Origin: Bin55 sp963664665
GTDB taxonomy: Bacteria > Pseudomonadota > Gammaproteobacteria > Pseudomonadales > Azotimanducaceae
Direction: 5' to 3'
NCBI GenBank assembly: GCA_963664665.2
Contig: CAXXMH010000004.1
Span: 124,001-188,000, forward strand
Length of the DNA stretch: 64,000 bases
In this document: piece by piece, positions 1 to 6,984 of the stretch
How the letters are laid out: each line of letters opens with the position of its first letter
Position numbering within the stretch: the stretch's first letter is position 1
Notes under the pieces: generated by a model
Told to the model about the DNA's origin: nothing
The model's input: only the letters and a program-made list of their open reading frames with translations
The model's database searches: none
Program-made: the position numbers and the translations under genes

Positions 1-127
1 TGCTCTGCGACGTCCGAGTTGGGATTGATTGGTCGCTAGGTTCGGGGGTGGTGTTCGACTGCGACTCAACACACCCGGTAATCGCAACAGCACACGCAAG
101 CGCTGCGAGTCGATGCATTAAAACCAT
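1..127 (-). CDS. Exported lipoprotein, 3' part beyond window edge
   Basis: A leftward reading frame opens at an ATG at 127 (or at a second ATG at 118) and is still open at base 1. Its N-terminus is a lipoprotein signal: a His-Arg n-region, a short Ala/Leu/Val-rich core, then a lipobox reading AITGC with the lipidated Cys about 19 residues in. A Ser/Thr/Pro/Gln-rich linker of the kind seen in surface lipoproteins follows. It lies 37 bp downstream of the next leftward gene, so it is probably the third cistron of an operon of exported proteins. The visible 42 codons do not allow a family assignment. Confidence 0.6.
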   Translation of the reverse strand, partial: MVLMHRLAALACAVAITGCVESQSNTTPEPSDQSIPTRTSQS

Positions 128-164
128 CTAGATTTCGACAAACCGAGTAGTGACGCAGATTGCG

Positions 165-1475
165 CTATTCATCCACAATGTGAATCGCGAATGCGTCCGT
201 ATTCTCGTGGGTGTAGAGCTCATGGACAACTTGACGCCATCGTTCGAATTGCGCGGCCGCCTTCCCCTGTAATGTGACGGTCTCACCTTGAATCTCAAGG
301 TTGACCGGTGCGAATGTGTCGTGGTAGCTCTGTGACATCTCGTCAAATAAACCAAGGTTTGCCTTGAAGTCCGCACGATCGATCAAGCTCTTGATAATCA
401 ATCCTCCTCCGACTGCAGATCCCACAGCGAGCGCAGTTTCGCGCTCTTTTGTTGAATCTGCACCTGCCGCTGCCACTGCCGAAGCAGCCAAGATGATGCC
501 ACCAACGGCACGTTCCACCTTATACCGCCGTTCCTCTAGTCGCATTTCACGCGCATACGGATACACCTCGTTCAACCACTTCTCGTATTTCGGGTTTACC
601 TTTTCGAAAAATGCAGCGTAGTGCTCGTCGTATAGCGACGCAACTTCTTGATCTTTTCTCGCAAAAGCTTGGGTTCGCAGCCATTCTTCGGTGGTTGGGT
701 CTGGTAAGTACGAGATCTCCCATTGGTCTCGATCATTTACGCGTATGGTGTCGCCATATAAATCTGGCGCGAAAAATCTGGCGAGAACCAAGTCGCGTGT
801 ATGCGCAATCTCCTCGAGCGTGGATAACGTCGTGGAGCGACCGCGATTGCTCCGCGATTCATTCCTCTTCATCGTGTCGACATGATTTCTTGCGAAACTC
901 TTTAATCGTTCATAAACATCACGTGCGATCTCGTTCCATAGTGGTTGAAACGCATCTTTCCCTGGTTCATAGAAACGTTGATGCCATCCGAGTGCCACTC
1001 GATGGTCGGACGTTTTCCAATCTATCCATTCGACACCGCGTGCGTCTATCAGATTCCAACGAATCTTCATTACCTCAGACGTAGACTCGAGAATCCTGCC
1101 ACGTAGGAAGAGATCAGCGCTGACAGTCGTGGAAGGAGCAACGGTCACACGTTCGAACTGGTTCAATCGAGTAATCGCTTCTTTTATTCGAACTGCGGAC
1201 CGGATGCTCTCGGTCTTTCGGACCTCAGGCCACACCCCTTTTTCCCGCATTCGATCGTCGTTTTCGTCGAGCTGTGGGTCGAAGACGACTACCGCAAAAT
1301 CCAGATGAGGAATGTTGAGTGGTTCGTAAGTCGGACCAATGGATGAGGAAAGTGGTTTGGGTTCTTCCTCGGGTAGTTTCGGTCCGACGGGAACGGCGTT
1401 CACGTTGAGACAGGCTTGGATTACAAAGATGCCGATGACAAATTGCGTAGATTTATGAAGCACCATGAGATTCAT
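165..1475 (-). CDS. Exported protein of unknown function with glycine-zipper-like segment
   Basis: This 436-residue protein begins with a signal-peptide-like stretch (a short basic start, then a hydrophobic core up to about residue 27). Residues about 58-195 form an alpha/beta region containing ADLFLRGRI; this loosely recalls TolB/CsgG-accessory-type outer-membrane lipoprotein domains, but I cannot name a family. Residues about 330-370 are two Gly/Ala-rich hydrophobic stretches like a glycine zipper, possibly membrane-inserting. The ATG start overlaps the stop of the upstream gene by four bases (ATGA), which implies translational coupling. Function unknown; the coding call is solid because of length and operon overlap. 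Confidence 0.75.
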   Translation of the reverse strand: MNLMVLHKSTQFVIGIFVIQACLNVNAVPVGPKLPEEEPKPLSSSIGPTYEPLNIPHLDFAVVVFDPQLDENDDRMREKGVWPEVRKTESIRSAVRIKEAITRLNQFERVTVAPSTTVSADLFLRGRILESTSEVMKIRWNLIDARGVEWIDWKTSDHRVALGWHQRFYEPGKDAFQPLWNEIARDVYERLKSFARNHVDTMKRNESRSNRGRSTTLSTLEEIAHTRDLVLARFFAPDLYGDTIRVNDRDQWEISYLPDPTTEEWLRTQAFARKDQEVASLYDEHYAAFFEKVNPKYEKWLNEVYPYAREMRLEERRYKVERAVGGIILAASAVAAAGADSTKERETALAVGSAVGGGLIIKSLIDRADFKANLGLFDEMSQSYHDTFAPVNLEIQGETVTLQGKAAAQFERWRQVVHELYTHENTDAFAIHIVDE

Positions 1476-2218
1476 CGCTTCTGGTTGTTCAGGTAATTGG
1501 TTAATTCTTTTCCGAGTGCTTCTTTTAGGACCGGGTCGGTCTCCGCGAGATAAGCTTCATGAAGCGTCTTCGCATAGTCGTCGAGAACGAGCTCGTCGTC
1601 TGAACCAAGATCCAATAAGGTAGTGTTGTGTTGAATGGTTGTTGACGTGGTGGGGACGTTTCTCAAAATATCAGTGAGTGTGGTGTTAGGGGGTTCCACC
1701 TTTGGCGTGCGCGTTAAATCCGTGTTGGACAGTGCGTGCTCAGTTGAAGCTTGATTTTCTTGTGTGCTCGTTTGCGTTGAGTCGCTCGCTTGTTGAGAGG
1801 AACTTGACGACGACGCGTTGTTAGCTGGTGCCGTACCTGATTGAGTTCCTTGGGAATTCCCTTGTTTAGTGCTAGCTATGCGAGCCTTCTGCACTCCAAT
1901 GCAGCGATCCATATCTTGCAGCATACGGGCAATGATGCGTGCCTTAGTTTTCTCGGGATCCGAGGTTAACTGCCTTGTGTCAATAGGTGCAATTTCGATT
2001 TCACATGGGTCGTCGACCTGTTCAGATTCCTGAGGCTGCTGGGCTGCCACCCAAGAAGAGAAGACGCACACTACAAACATCGACCAGACGCCAGCATGCA
2101 ATTCTGAAGAGAACTGAGAGATCTTGTCGAACTGCCAGCGCTTGACAGGACGCGAAACGCGGTATGCGCTCAAAGGCGAACTAGGTTGAGTTAGACGGAA
2201 CCAATTCATGGCGTTCAT
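1472..2218 (-). CDS. Low-complexity exported protein, unknown function
   Basis: The frame is open up to 2320, but the start is uncertain; I place it at the ATG at 2218. A hydrophobic segment ending in SSWVAAQQ, about 40 residues later, looks like a signal peptide with a cleavage site after VAA. A TTG just before that segment is another possible start. The mature protein has an acidic region with one Cys pair, a long Ser/Thr/Gln/Asn-rich linker, and an acidic helical C-terminus rich in Leu, Asp and Glu. It is the first gene of a three-gene leftward set of exported proteins and overlaps the next gene by four bases. No family recognised. Confidence 0.55.
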   Translation of the reverse strand: MNAMNWFRLTQPSSPLSAYRVSRPVKRWQFDKISQFSSELHAGVWSMFVVCVFSSWVAAQQPQESEQVDDPCEIEIAPIDTRQLTSDPEKTKARIIARMLQDMDRCIGVQKARIASTKQGNSQGTQSGTAPANNASSSSSSQQASDSTQTSTQENQASTEHALSNTDLTRTPKVEPPNTTLTDILRNVPTTSTTIQHNTTLLDLGSDDELVLDDYAKTLHEAYLAETDPVLKEALGKELTNYLNNQKR

Positions 2219-2576
2219 TGAGTCTTGTCCAAAATTGCCGTTCTTCAATCCGATTAACACAATTCGCATTAGATCGCTGCACGATCCCACATTAGCCATA
2301 AGAACCGTGTACCAGGACAAGCCTTGGGATTTAGGTAACTGGAAATGGGAAGAGCGTTCAAGTTGGTGAAACTAGGATCCGTCAAAGCGTAGTTTGTGCT
2401 GGATGCAAGATTGATTACTCCTAATTTAAGGTGTTTGACGGTACTCGTGCATGGTTTTGGAACTAACATGATCTTAGGCGAACTAATTGATCGTATGCTA
2501 AAAATTAGACAAACCAGTAAACAAAAGTTGCTGTTCCTTCCCGTGTACGGGTTACCTAATAGGACAATCTCGCTTG

Positions 2577-3338
2577 ATGCTTGACTTAGACAAAATCGAA
2601 GCCTATCGACAGGATGGTTACCTGGTAGTACCAAAACTGATCGCCGAAGACGAACTTGAGCGTTGGACGTCGCGGTTTGTTGACATTGTGAACGGCGATC
2701 TCCGTCAAGCACATGGTATGGTGCTAATGAAGGACGTCATGGTCGCTAAGGGTGCCGTCGTACCGACGGATCCGTTGTTCGGCGTAAACAAGTTGTTGAA
2801 CTTCGAGGACGATGCGGAGTTTTATTCCTACGTTGAACATCCGAATCTAATCGCCGTGGCTAATGATTTGATAGGTAACGACCTTTATTCGCTCGTAACC
2901 AACGTATTCAATAAACCGCCAGAGGTCGATGGTCGCCATCCATTACACCAGGACCTACGATACTTCAGGATGCGACCGCCTGAGAAGATTGTTGCTGCGT
3001 GGACGGCGATATCTAAATGTACACGCGACAATGGTTGTCTAGCTGTTGTCCCGAAGTCTCATCTCTTGGGCGCGTTGGATCACCGCTTACCAGATTGGGA
3101 CTTCGTGAACTACGCGTTTTACGGAATCAAGGAAACGGCGGGTTTGGAACGGGTTCACATCGAAATGGAGCCAGGCGACACGGTTTTCTTTCACCCGTTG
3201 TTGGTGCACGGGTCTGGTCGGAACGTGACGAGTGAATGTCGCCGCTCGATTTCAACTCATTATGCAAGCCACGAGTGTGAGTCACCGGCGCCAGATTGGC
3301 GCGAAAATGATCGCGTTCGGCGAGTTCAAGGAAGCTGA
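2577..3338 (+). CDS. Phytanoyl-CoA dioxygenase (PhyH) family protein
   Basis: A predicted Fe(II)/2-oxoglutarate oxygenase of about 253 residues, close to the usual PhyH length. The metal-binding triad is visible: the HxD motif in LHQDLRYF (His about 124, Asp about 126) and a distal His in FFHPLLVHGSG (about residue 211). The Arg pair in CRRSISTHY is the likely 2-oxoglutarate carboxylate anchor. Such enzymes hydroxylate acyl-CoAs or small molecules; the substrate cannot be read from sequence. I chose the ATG at 2577 over the adjacent TTG at 2574. It converges on the luciferase-like gene with two bases between the stops. Two further PhyH-like genes lie at 44236-46151. Confidence 0.88.
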   Translation: MLDLDKIEAYRQDGYLVVPKLIAEDELERWTSRFVDIVNGDLRQAHGMVLMKDVMVAKGAVVPTDPLFGVNKLLNFEDDAEFYSYVEHPNLIAVANDLIGNDLYSLVTNVFNKPPEVDGRHPLHQDLRYFRMRPPEKIVAAWTAISKCTRDNGCLAVVPKSHLLGALDHRLPDWDFVNYAFYGIKETAGLERVHIEMEPGDTVFFHPLLVHGSGRNVTSECRRSISTHYASHECESPAPDWRENDRVRRVQGS

Positions 3339-3340
3339 GT

Positions 3341-4276
3341 TCAGCTAAACTCAGGCAGTACCTCTTCGCTGAACAATTGCGCGGGTTCTCGCGTGTCTTT
3401 GCCGAAAAACTCCATGACAAACATCGTACAGTCCAGGTCAATGTGCTTTTGAATTGCCTCACAACACTGTTCGGCTGTCCCGGTGATGGCTAGGTTCCCT
3501 TTCGGATTGCCCATATGGCCACCAAAAATTCGTTGTGCACTGTCGGCCATTGGTCCTGCTTCTTCGGCCGTACGGGCAATGGTGACTAAACACTGCTGAC
3601 TCACTGTGATGTCGCCGAAGTCACGATTGACAGCGTCGCAGTGGGTTTTAAGGACATCGACTTTGTGTTTCAGGTTGTCTTGATGACCTGCTAAATTGTT
3701 CCACATGTCTGCTTTCTCTGCGACCAGTCTGAGCGTTACCTTCTCTCCTGCACCACCGATGAGGATCGGAACACGTCGAGCGGGTGGGGGTTGGCACACG
3801 ACATCCGTTGCTTCAACGTAATCGCCTTTAAACGTAACTGGACTATCGTCCTTCCACATTTGCACGAGTAAATCGATCGTTTCGCGCAATTGCTTTAGCC
3901 GTTCGTTAGTGTTTAGGAACGGCATGCCGAAGTCTTCGAATTCGCTCTGCATCCAACCTGCGCCAAGTCCGGCAATCACCCTTCCGCCGGCAATGTTGTC
4001 GATTGATGCAATTGTCTTACCAAGTTGAGCTTGATTGCGCATACCGGCCGGTGTCACTAATGTCCCTAGTTCGACGCGTTCGGTGATGGCGGCGACCGCC
4101 GCCAATAACGACCACGCCTCCATAATCGGTAGCTGCTTTGATTGTGGTCCATAGAGGTGATCACAAACCCAAAGCGAGTCAAAGCCGAGACCCTCGAATA
4201 GTTCGGCAGCATCCTTTGTGGCAACCCAGGGGCGCTTGATTTGAGGTAGTGTTACGCCGAAGTGAGCCGTAGCCAT
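3341..4276 (-). CDS. LLM-class (luciferase-like) flavin/F420-type oxidoreductase
   Basis: A 311-residue TIM-barrel protein of the bacterial luciferase-like monooxygenase superfamily. It shows the N-terminal strand FGVTLPQ, the FDSLWVCDHLYGP segment, and the AGLGAGWMQSEFEDFG region (about residues 102-118) typical of the LLM class. Members use FMN or F420 to oxidise small organic substrates; cofactor and substrate cannot be decided here. It lies 13 bp downstream of the ketopantoate reductase-like gene on the same strand, so the two are probably cotranscribed. Confidence 0.85.
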   Translation of the reverse strand: MATAHFGVTLPQIKRPWVATKDAAELFEGLGFDSLWVCDHLYGPQSKQLPIMEAWSLLAAVAAITERVELGTLVTPAGMRNQAQLGKTIASIDNIAGGRVIAGLGAGWMQSEFEDFGMPFLNTNERLKQLRETIDLLVQMWKDDSPVTFKGDYVEATDVVCQPPPARRVPILIGGAGEKVTLRLVAEKADMWNNLAGHQDNLKHKVDVLKTHCDAVNRDFGDITVSQQCLVTIARTAEEAGPMADSAQRIFGGHMGNPKGNLAITGTAEQCCEAIQKHIDLDCTMFVMEFFGKDTREPAQLFSEEVLPEFS

Positions 4277-4289
4277 CTTGTCTCCAAGG

Positions 4290-5270
4290 TCATGAGGTTT
4301 CTGATCGTTCAGTTGAGAGTTTCATGTGCAATATGGACTGCACCATGCGAATAGTAGGTGCGTCAACACGAGCAAGAGAGGCCAACTCAAGCACAGCGTC
4401 TAATACGGCGCTCGTTTCCAGCGGCTTACCTTGAAGGTAATCTTGCAGCATGGATGTCTTATGGGGACCCACAGACGCGGCTCCTTCTATCCTCTTGGGT
4501 ATGGTCATGCCGAAACGTGCGCCATAGTGTGACCCGATTTCACGGGTCTCTTCCATGAGGCGCGTAGCGATGTATTGTGTGCCAGGGTCTGTTGCTAGTC
4601 GGTCTAACGTCCCACCGGTGATGACGCTTAACGGGTTAAATGCCACGTTCCCCCACAGCTTTATCCATATTTCATTCCTAATGTCACGCCGAACAGCAGT
4701 GCGGCAGTCTGCATTGGAGAGAATTGTGGCAATCCGTTCCGTACGGTCAGTGTTGGTTGCTTTAGGTTCTCCAATGCTGATCCTGTCGCCAGATACGTGC
4801 TTGATAACGCCAGGTCCAATTAGTTCTACAGCAGGATAGAGTACGCATCCGATCGTTCGTTGGGGTCCGATCTCCTTCCAAATGCTGCCATTCGGGTCGA
4901 CGCTGTGCAACGGTTGCTCTGTTTGTCCACCGCCTAATCCGTAGAAGAACCACCAGGGTACGCCGTTTACCGCGAAGAGTACGTAGGTGTTTTCGTGAAT
5001 TAAGCTTGTAAGGTGGTGTAATGCAGGTGAAATGGAGTGTGCCTTCAGCGTCACAATAATCAAGTCCTGCGGGGTTAAGTCATCCTGATCGCCAAACGCC
5101 TTGACCTGAATCGACTGAGATTTACTAGCTTCGGTAATTTGTAAACCGTCTCGCTTCAATGTGTCAAGATGAGCACCGCGCGCGACAAGGTTTGGTTTGT
5201 AACCGGCACGATGAAGGTGCGCGGCTAACCAGCAACCGATTGCCCCCGCACCGTAGATGCAGATTTTCAA
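4290..5270 (-). CDS. Ketopantoate reductase (PanE/ApbA) family protein
   Basis: A 326-residue NADP-dependent reductase of the 2-dehydropantoate 2-reductase family. A Rossmann glycine motif (GAGAIG, residues 7-12) begins the protein. The catalytic Lys/Asn pattern is present as KLWGNVAFNP (Lys204, Asn208, Asn212). The family reduces ketopantoate to pantoate for pantothenate and CoA synthesis, but many paralogues act on other 2-oxo acids. Its neighbour is an LLM oxidoreductase rather than panB/panC, so I do not assign panE. Its upstream region is occupied by insertion element 1. Confidence 0.85.
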   Translation of the reverse strand: MKICIYGAGAIGCWLAAHLHRAGYKPNLVARGAHLDTLKRDGLQITEASKSQSIQVKAFGDQDDLTPQDLIIVTLKAHSISPALHHLTSLIHENTYVLFAVNGVPWWFFYGLGGGQTEQPLHSVDPNGSIWKEIGPQRTIGCVLYPAVELIGPGVIKHVSGDRISIGEPKATNTDRTERIATILSNADCRTAVRRDIRNEIWIKLWGNVAFNPLSVITGGTLDRLATDPGTQYIATRLMEETREIGSHYGARFGMTIPKRIEGAASVGPHKTSMLQDYLQGKPLETSAVLDAVLELASLARVDAPTIRMVQSILHMKLSTERSETS

Positions 5271-5415
5271 GATGTTCGCCGAGTCATTCGTGTAGAAGGG
5301 TAGCGTGATTCAAGATGCGGTCTTGTGAGAATTCGAAATAATGGATGAAAAAGCGACTCCTCGCCGTGCGTTAATCCAAGTGCCTACGAACACGCGTTGT
5401 GATTGCACGCGATTG

Positions 5416-5457
5416 GGTAGTGCTGTATTTTGACATTAGGTTAATCCCAAAACGTAA
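5416..5457 (+). repeat. Element 1 inverted repeat, tnpB 3' side
   Basis: The reverse complement of this 42-bp stretch aligns with 6926-6967 with five mismatches. It starts GGTAGTGCTG on the plus strand and carries the TAA stop codon of tnpB (5436-5438), so the last codons of tnpB are part of the repeat. If this element makes an omega-RNA, its 3' end would lie here. Confidence 0.85.
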
Positions 5458-6686
5458 GTTGGCGGATCAATGGAGTCTCGAGTGAGAACGCTCCTCCCGC
5501 GCCCAGAAGCCCCACTACCAGAGGCCATTTCAATTCGGTACTGATCCCTATGTGTCTGCGGGCACTTTTCTAGTGCTCGTTTAGCAATGTTGATGCTGGC
5601 GTTGAGATCGGCGTTGATTTTCAGACCACATTCACCACAATCGTAAAGGGCCTGTGTTCTTCGGTTGCTGGCACAAACGCAACCACAATGGCTACACGTT
5701 TGTGACGTGTGTTTAGGGTCGACAAAGACCGTCTCACAGGCTTTGTACGTGGTCAGCAAAGCGACCTGATGCCAACTTTTATCCAGTATCTCGCGGTTAA
5801 GACCTGACTTAGCTTTAACGTGCTTGCCCGGCTTATCAGGGGTGCCTTTGGCTGACTTGGTCATCCCTGCTACGTTTAGGTCTTCAAAGGCTACAACCCT
5901 GCTCTTGGCGAGGTCCTTGGATACATGGTGTGCCCAGTTATGGCGGATATGCTTTTGCTTGCGTTTCGCTTTAGCGATGCGTTGGTACGTTCTTTTAGAA
6001 CGCTTGGAACCCTTCCGCTGACGGGCTACTTTTCTTTGGTAGCGTTTGATCTTCGCCTCGAGCCTGGATCCATCAGGCAACGGATAGTGGTTGCCGTTGG
6101 AACACGCGATCGGGATCGCAACACCCACGTCGACGCCCAAGATCGTATGCTCGGTGGGGTAGTCTTGCGGGTCTGCGTCGAGTTCGTACACGAGATAGGC
6201 GTACCACTTCCCTAGTTCTTCCTTGACGGTGATCTTCTTGACTTCGCCCAACCCTTCGTAGGCATCCGCCCCTTTGAGCTTCATCCAACCTAGTTTCTGA
6301 ATGTAGAGGTCCCAACCGTCGCGCTTGAATGTCCCCGCATACAGGTCAAAGGATTTACGGCCGGATCTTGAATGAAACTTGGGCTTGTCTCTTACCCCGT
6401 CAAATAAGGCTCCGTACGCAGCTGCGAAGCGTTTGCACACTGTGTTCCTGACGATGGTGCTGGAGTATTCCTGGAGCCAGTTGCACTCAGGGTGGTTTCT
6501 GAGCTGGGGGAAGCTCGCGCATAAGGCGAAAAACGTGTAGCTCTCAAACCCACGTCGATTCGCCTTCTCGACGTACTTGTTCCAGACAAAGCGGCACGCG
6601 CCGGCAACCGCATAGAGCTGTGTGGCTTGGGTTCTCTTGAGCGGTCTCAGGCGCAATCGAACGGTTCTGTAGGGTTTATCGTTCAT
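5436..6686 (-). CDS. tnpB: TnpB (OrfB) RNA-guided nuclease-like protein of element 1
   Basis: TnpB is the putative ancestor of Cas12: a RuvC-type nuclease guided by an omega-RNA from the element's right end. I place the start at the ATG at 6686 (416 residues, starting MNDKPYRTVRL); the frame is open to 6785, but the extra 33 residues do not resemble the family N-terminus. The RuvC triad is intact: Asp186 in ILGVDVGVA, Glu268 in VVAFEDLNV and Asp360 in NADLNAS. The zinc ribbon is two CxxC pairs (Cys331/334 and 350/353). A helix-turn-helix-like N-terminal region and a basic central region are also typical. There is no tnpA partner. It looks catalytically competent. Confidence 0.92.
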   Translation of the reverse strand: MNDKPYRTVRLRLRPLKRTQATQLYAVAGACRFVWNKYVEKANRRGFESYTFFALCASFPQLRNHPECNWLQEYSSTIVRNTVCKRFAAAYGALFDGVRDKPKFHSRSGRKSFDLYAGTFKRDGWDLYIQKLGWMKLKGADAYEGLGEVKKITVKEELGKWYAYLVYELDADPQDYPTEHTILGVDVGVAIPIACSNGNHYPLPDGSRLEAKIKRYQRKVARQRKGSKRSKRTYQRIAKAKRKQKHIRHNWAHHVSKDLAKSRVVAFEDLNVAGMTKSAKGTPDKPGKHVKAKSGLNREILDKSWHQVALLTTYKACETVFVDPKHTSQTCSHCGCVCASNRRTQALYDCGECGLKINADLNASINIAKRALEKCPQTHRDQYRIEMASGSGASGRGRSVLTRDSIDPPTYVLGLT

Positions 6687-6925
6687 AATCTGAATGACGT
6701 GACGTTTAAACGCAGCACAACCTTGCATGTCGTCCTGAGTCACTCTTCTGAAGTGTTGACATGCGCATTGGTGACGCGCGAACATAGATCTTAAGAAGAC
6801 ATTGGCAGATCGCAGAATCGGATTTCTTGACGAAAGGGAACCGTGCCGGTCACGGCGTCACGCGATGCACGTCGTCGTTTGACGCCATCCTTGCATGCGA
6901 CGCGTTATCGCTAGGTATCCGTTAC

Positions 6926-6967
6926 GTACGGTTTGGGATTAAGCTAAAGTCAAAATGCAGCACTACC
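6926..6967 (-). repeat. Element 1 inverted repeat, tnpB 5' side
   Basis: Partner of 5416-5457 (37/42 identical in inverted orientation, ending CAGCACTACC on the plus strand). It covers an upstream ATG at 6955 that is in frame with the metalloprotease gene, one reason to prefer the ATG at 6985 as that gene's start. Confidence 0.85.
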
Positions 6968-6984
6968 TCATTTTGCGCACGCGC

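Larger units (their letters stand above)
5416..6967 (-). mobile_element. Insertion element 1: lone tnpB within 42-bp inverted repeats
   Basis: A segment of about 1.55 kb contains a single tnpB gene and is bounded by inverted repeats at 5416-5457 and 6926-6967. The repeats match at 37 of 42 positions by direct comparison. No tnpA Y1 transposase or serine recombinase is present. The stop codon of tnpB lies inside the left repeat. Classical IS200/IS605 elements have subterminal hairpins rather than long terminal inverted repeats, so the mobilisation route is unclear. The element sits in the divergent promoter region between the ketopantoate reductase-like gene and a metalloprotease gene. I see no target-site duplication. 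Confidence 0.7.

Noticed and set aside
2269..2712. Leftward 147-codon frame overlapping the PhyH gene start
   Set aside because: No family features, and it runs antisense through the conserved N-terminus of the PhyH gene and the divergent intergenic region.
5341..5433. 30-codon rightward frame running into element 1's repeat
   Set aside because: No recognisable family, no clear ribosome binding site; could be a remnant of an interrupted gene but nothing supports it.
6687..6785. N-terminal extension of the element 1 tnpB to an upstream ATG
   Set aside because: The 33 extra residues do not resemble TnpB, whereas the ATG at 6686 gives the usual start.
6955..6984. Upstream ATG for the first metalloprotease
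   Set aside because: It lies inside the inverted repeat of element 1 and would put ten residues ahead of a well-formed signal peptide.
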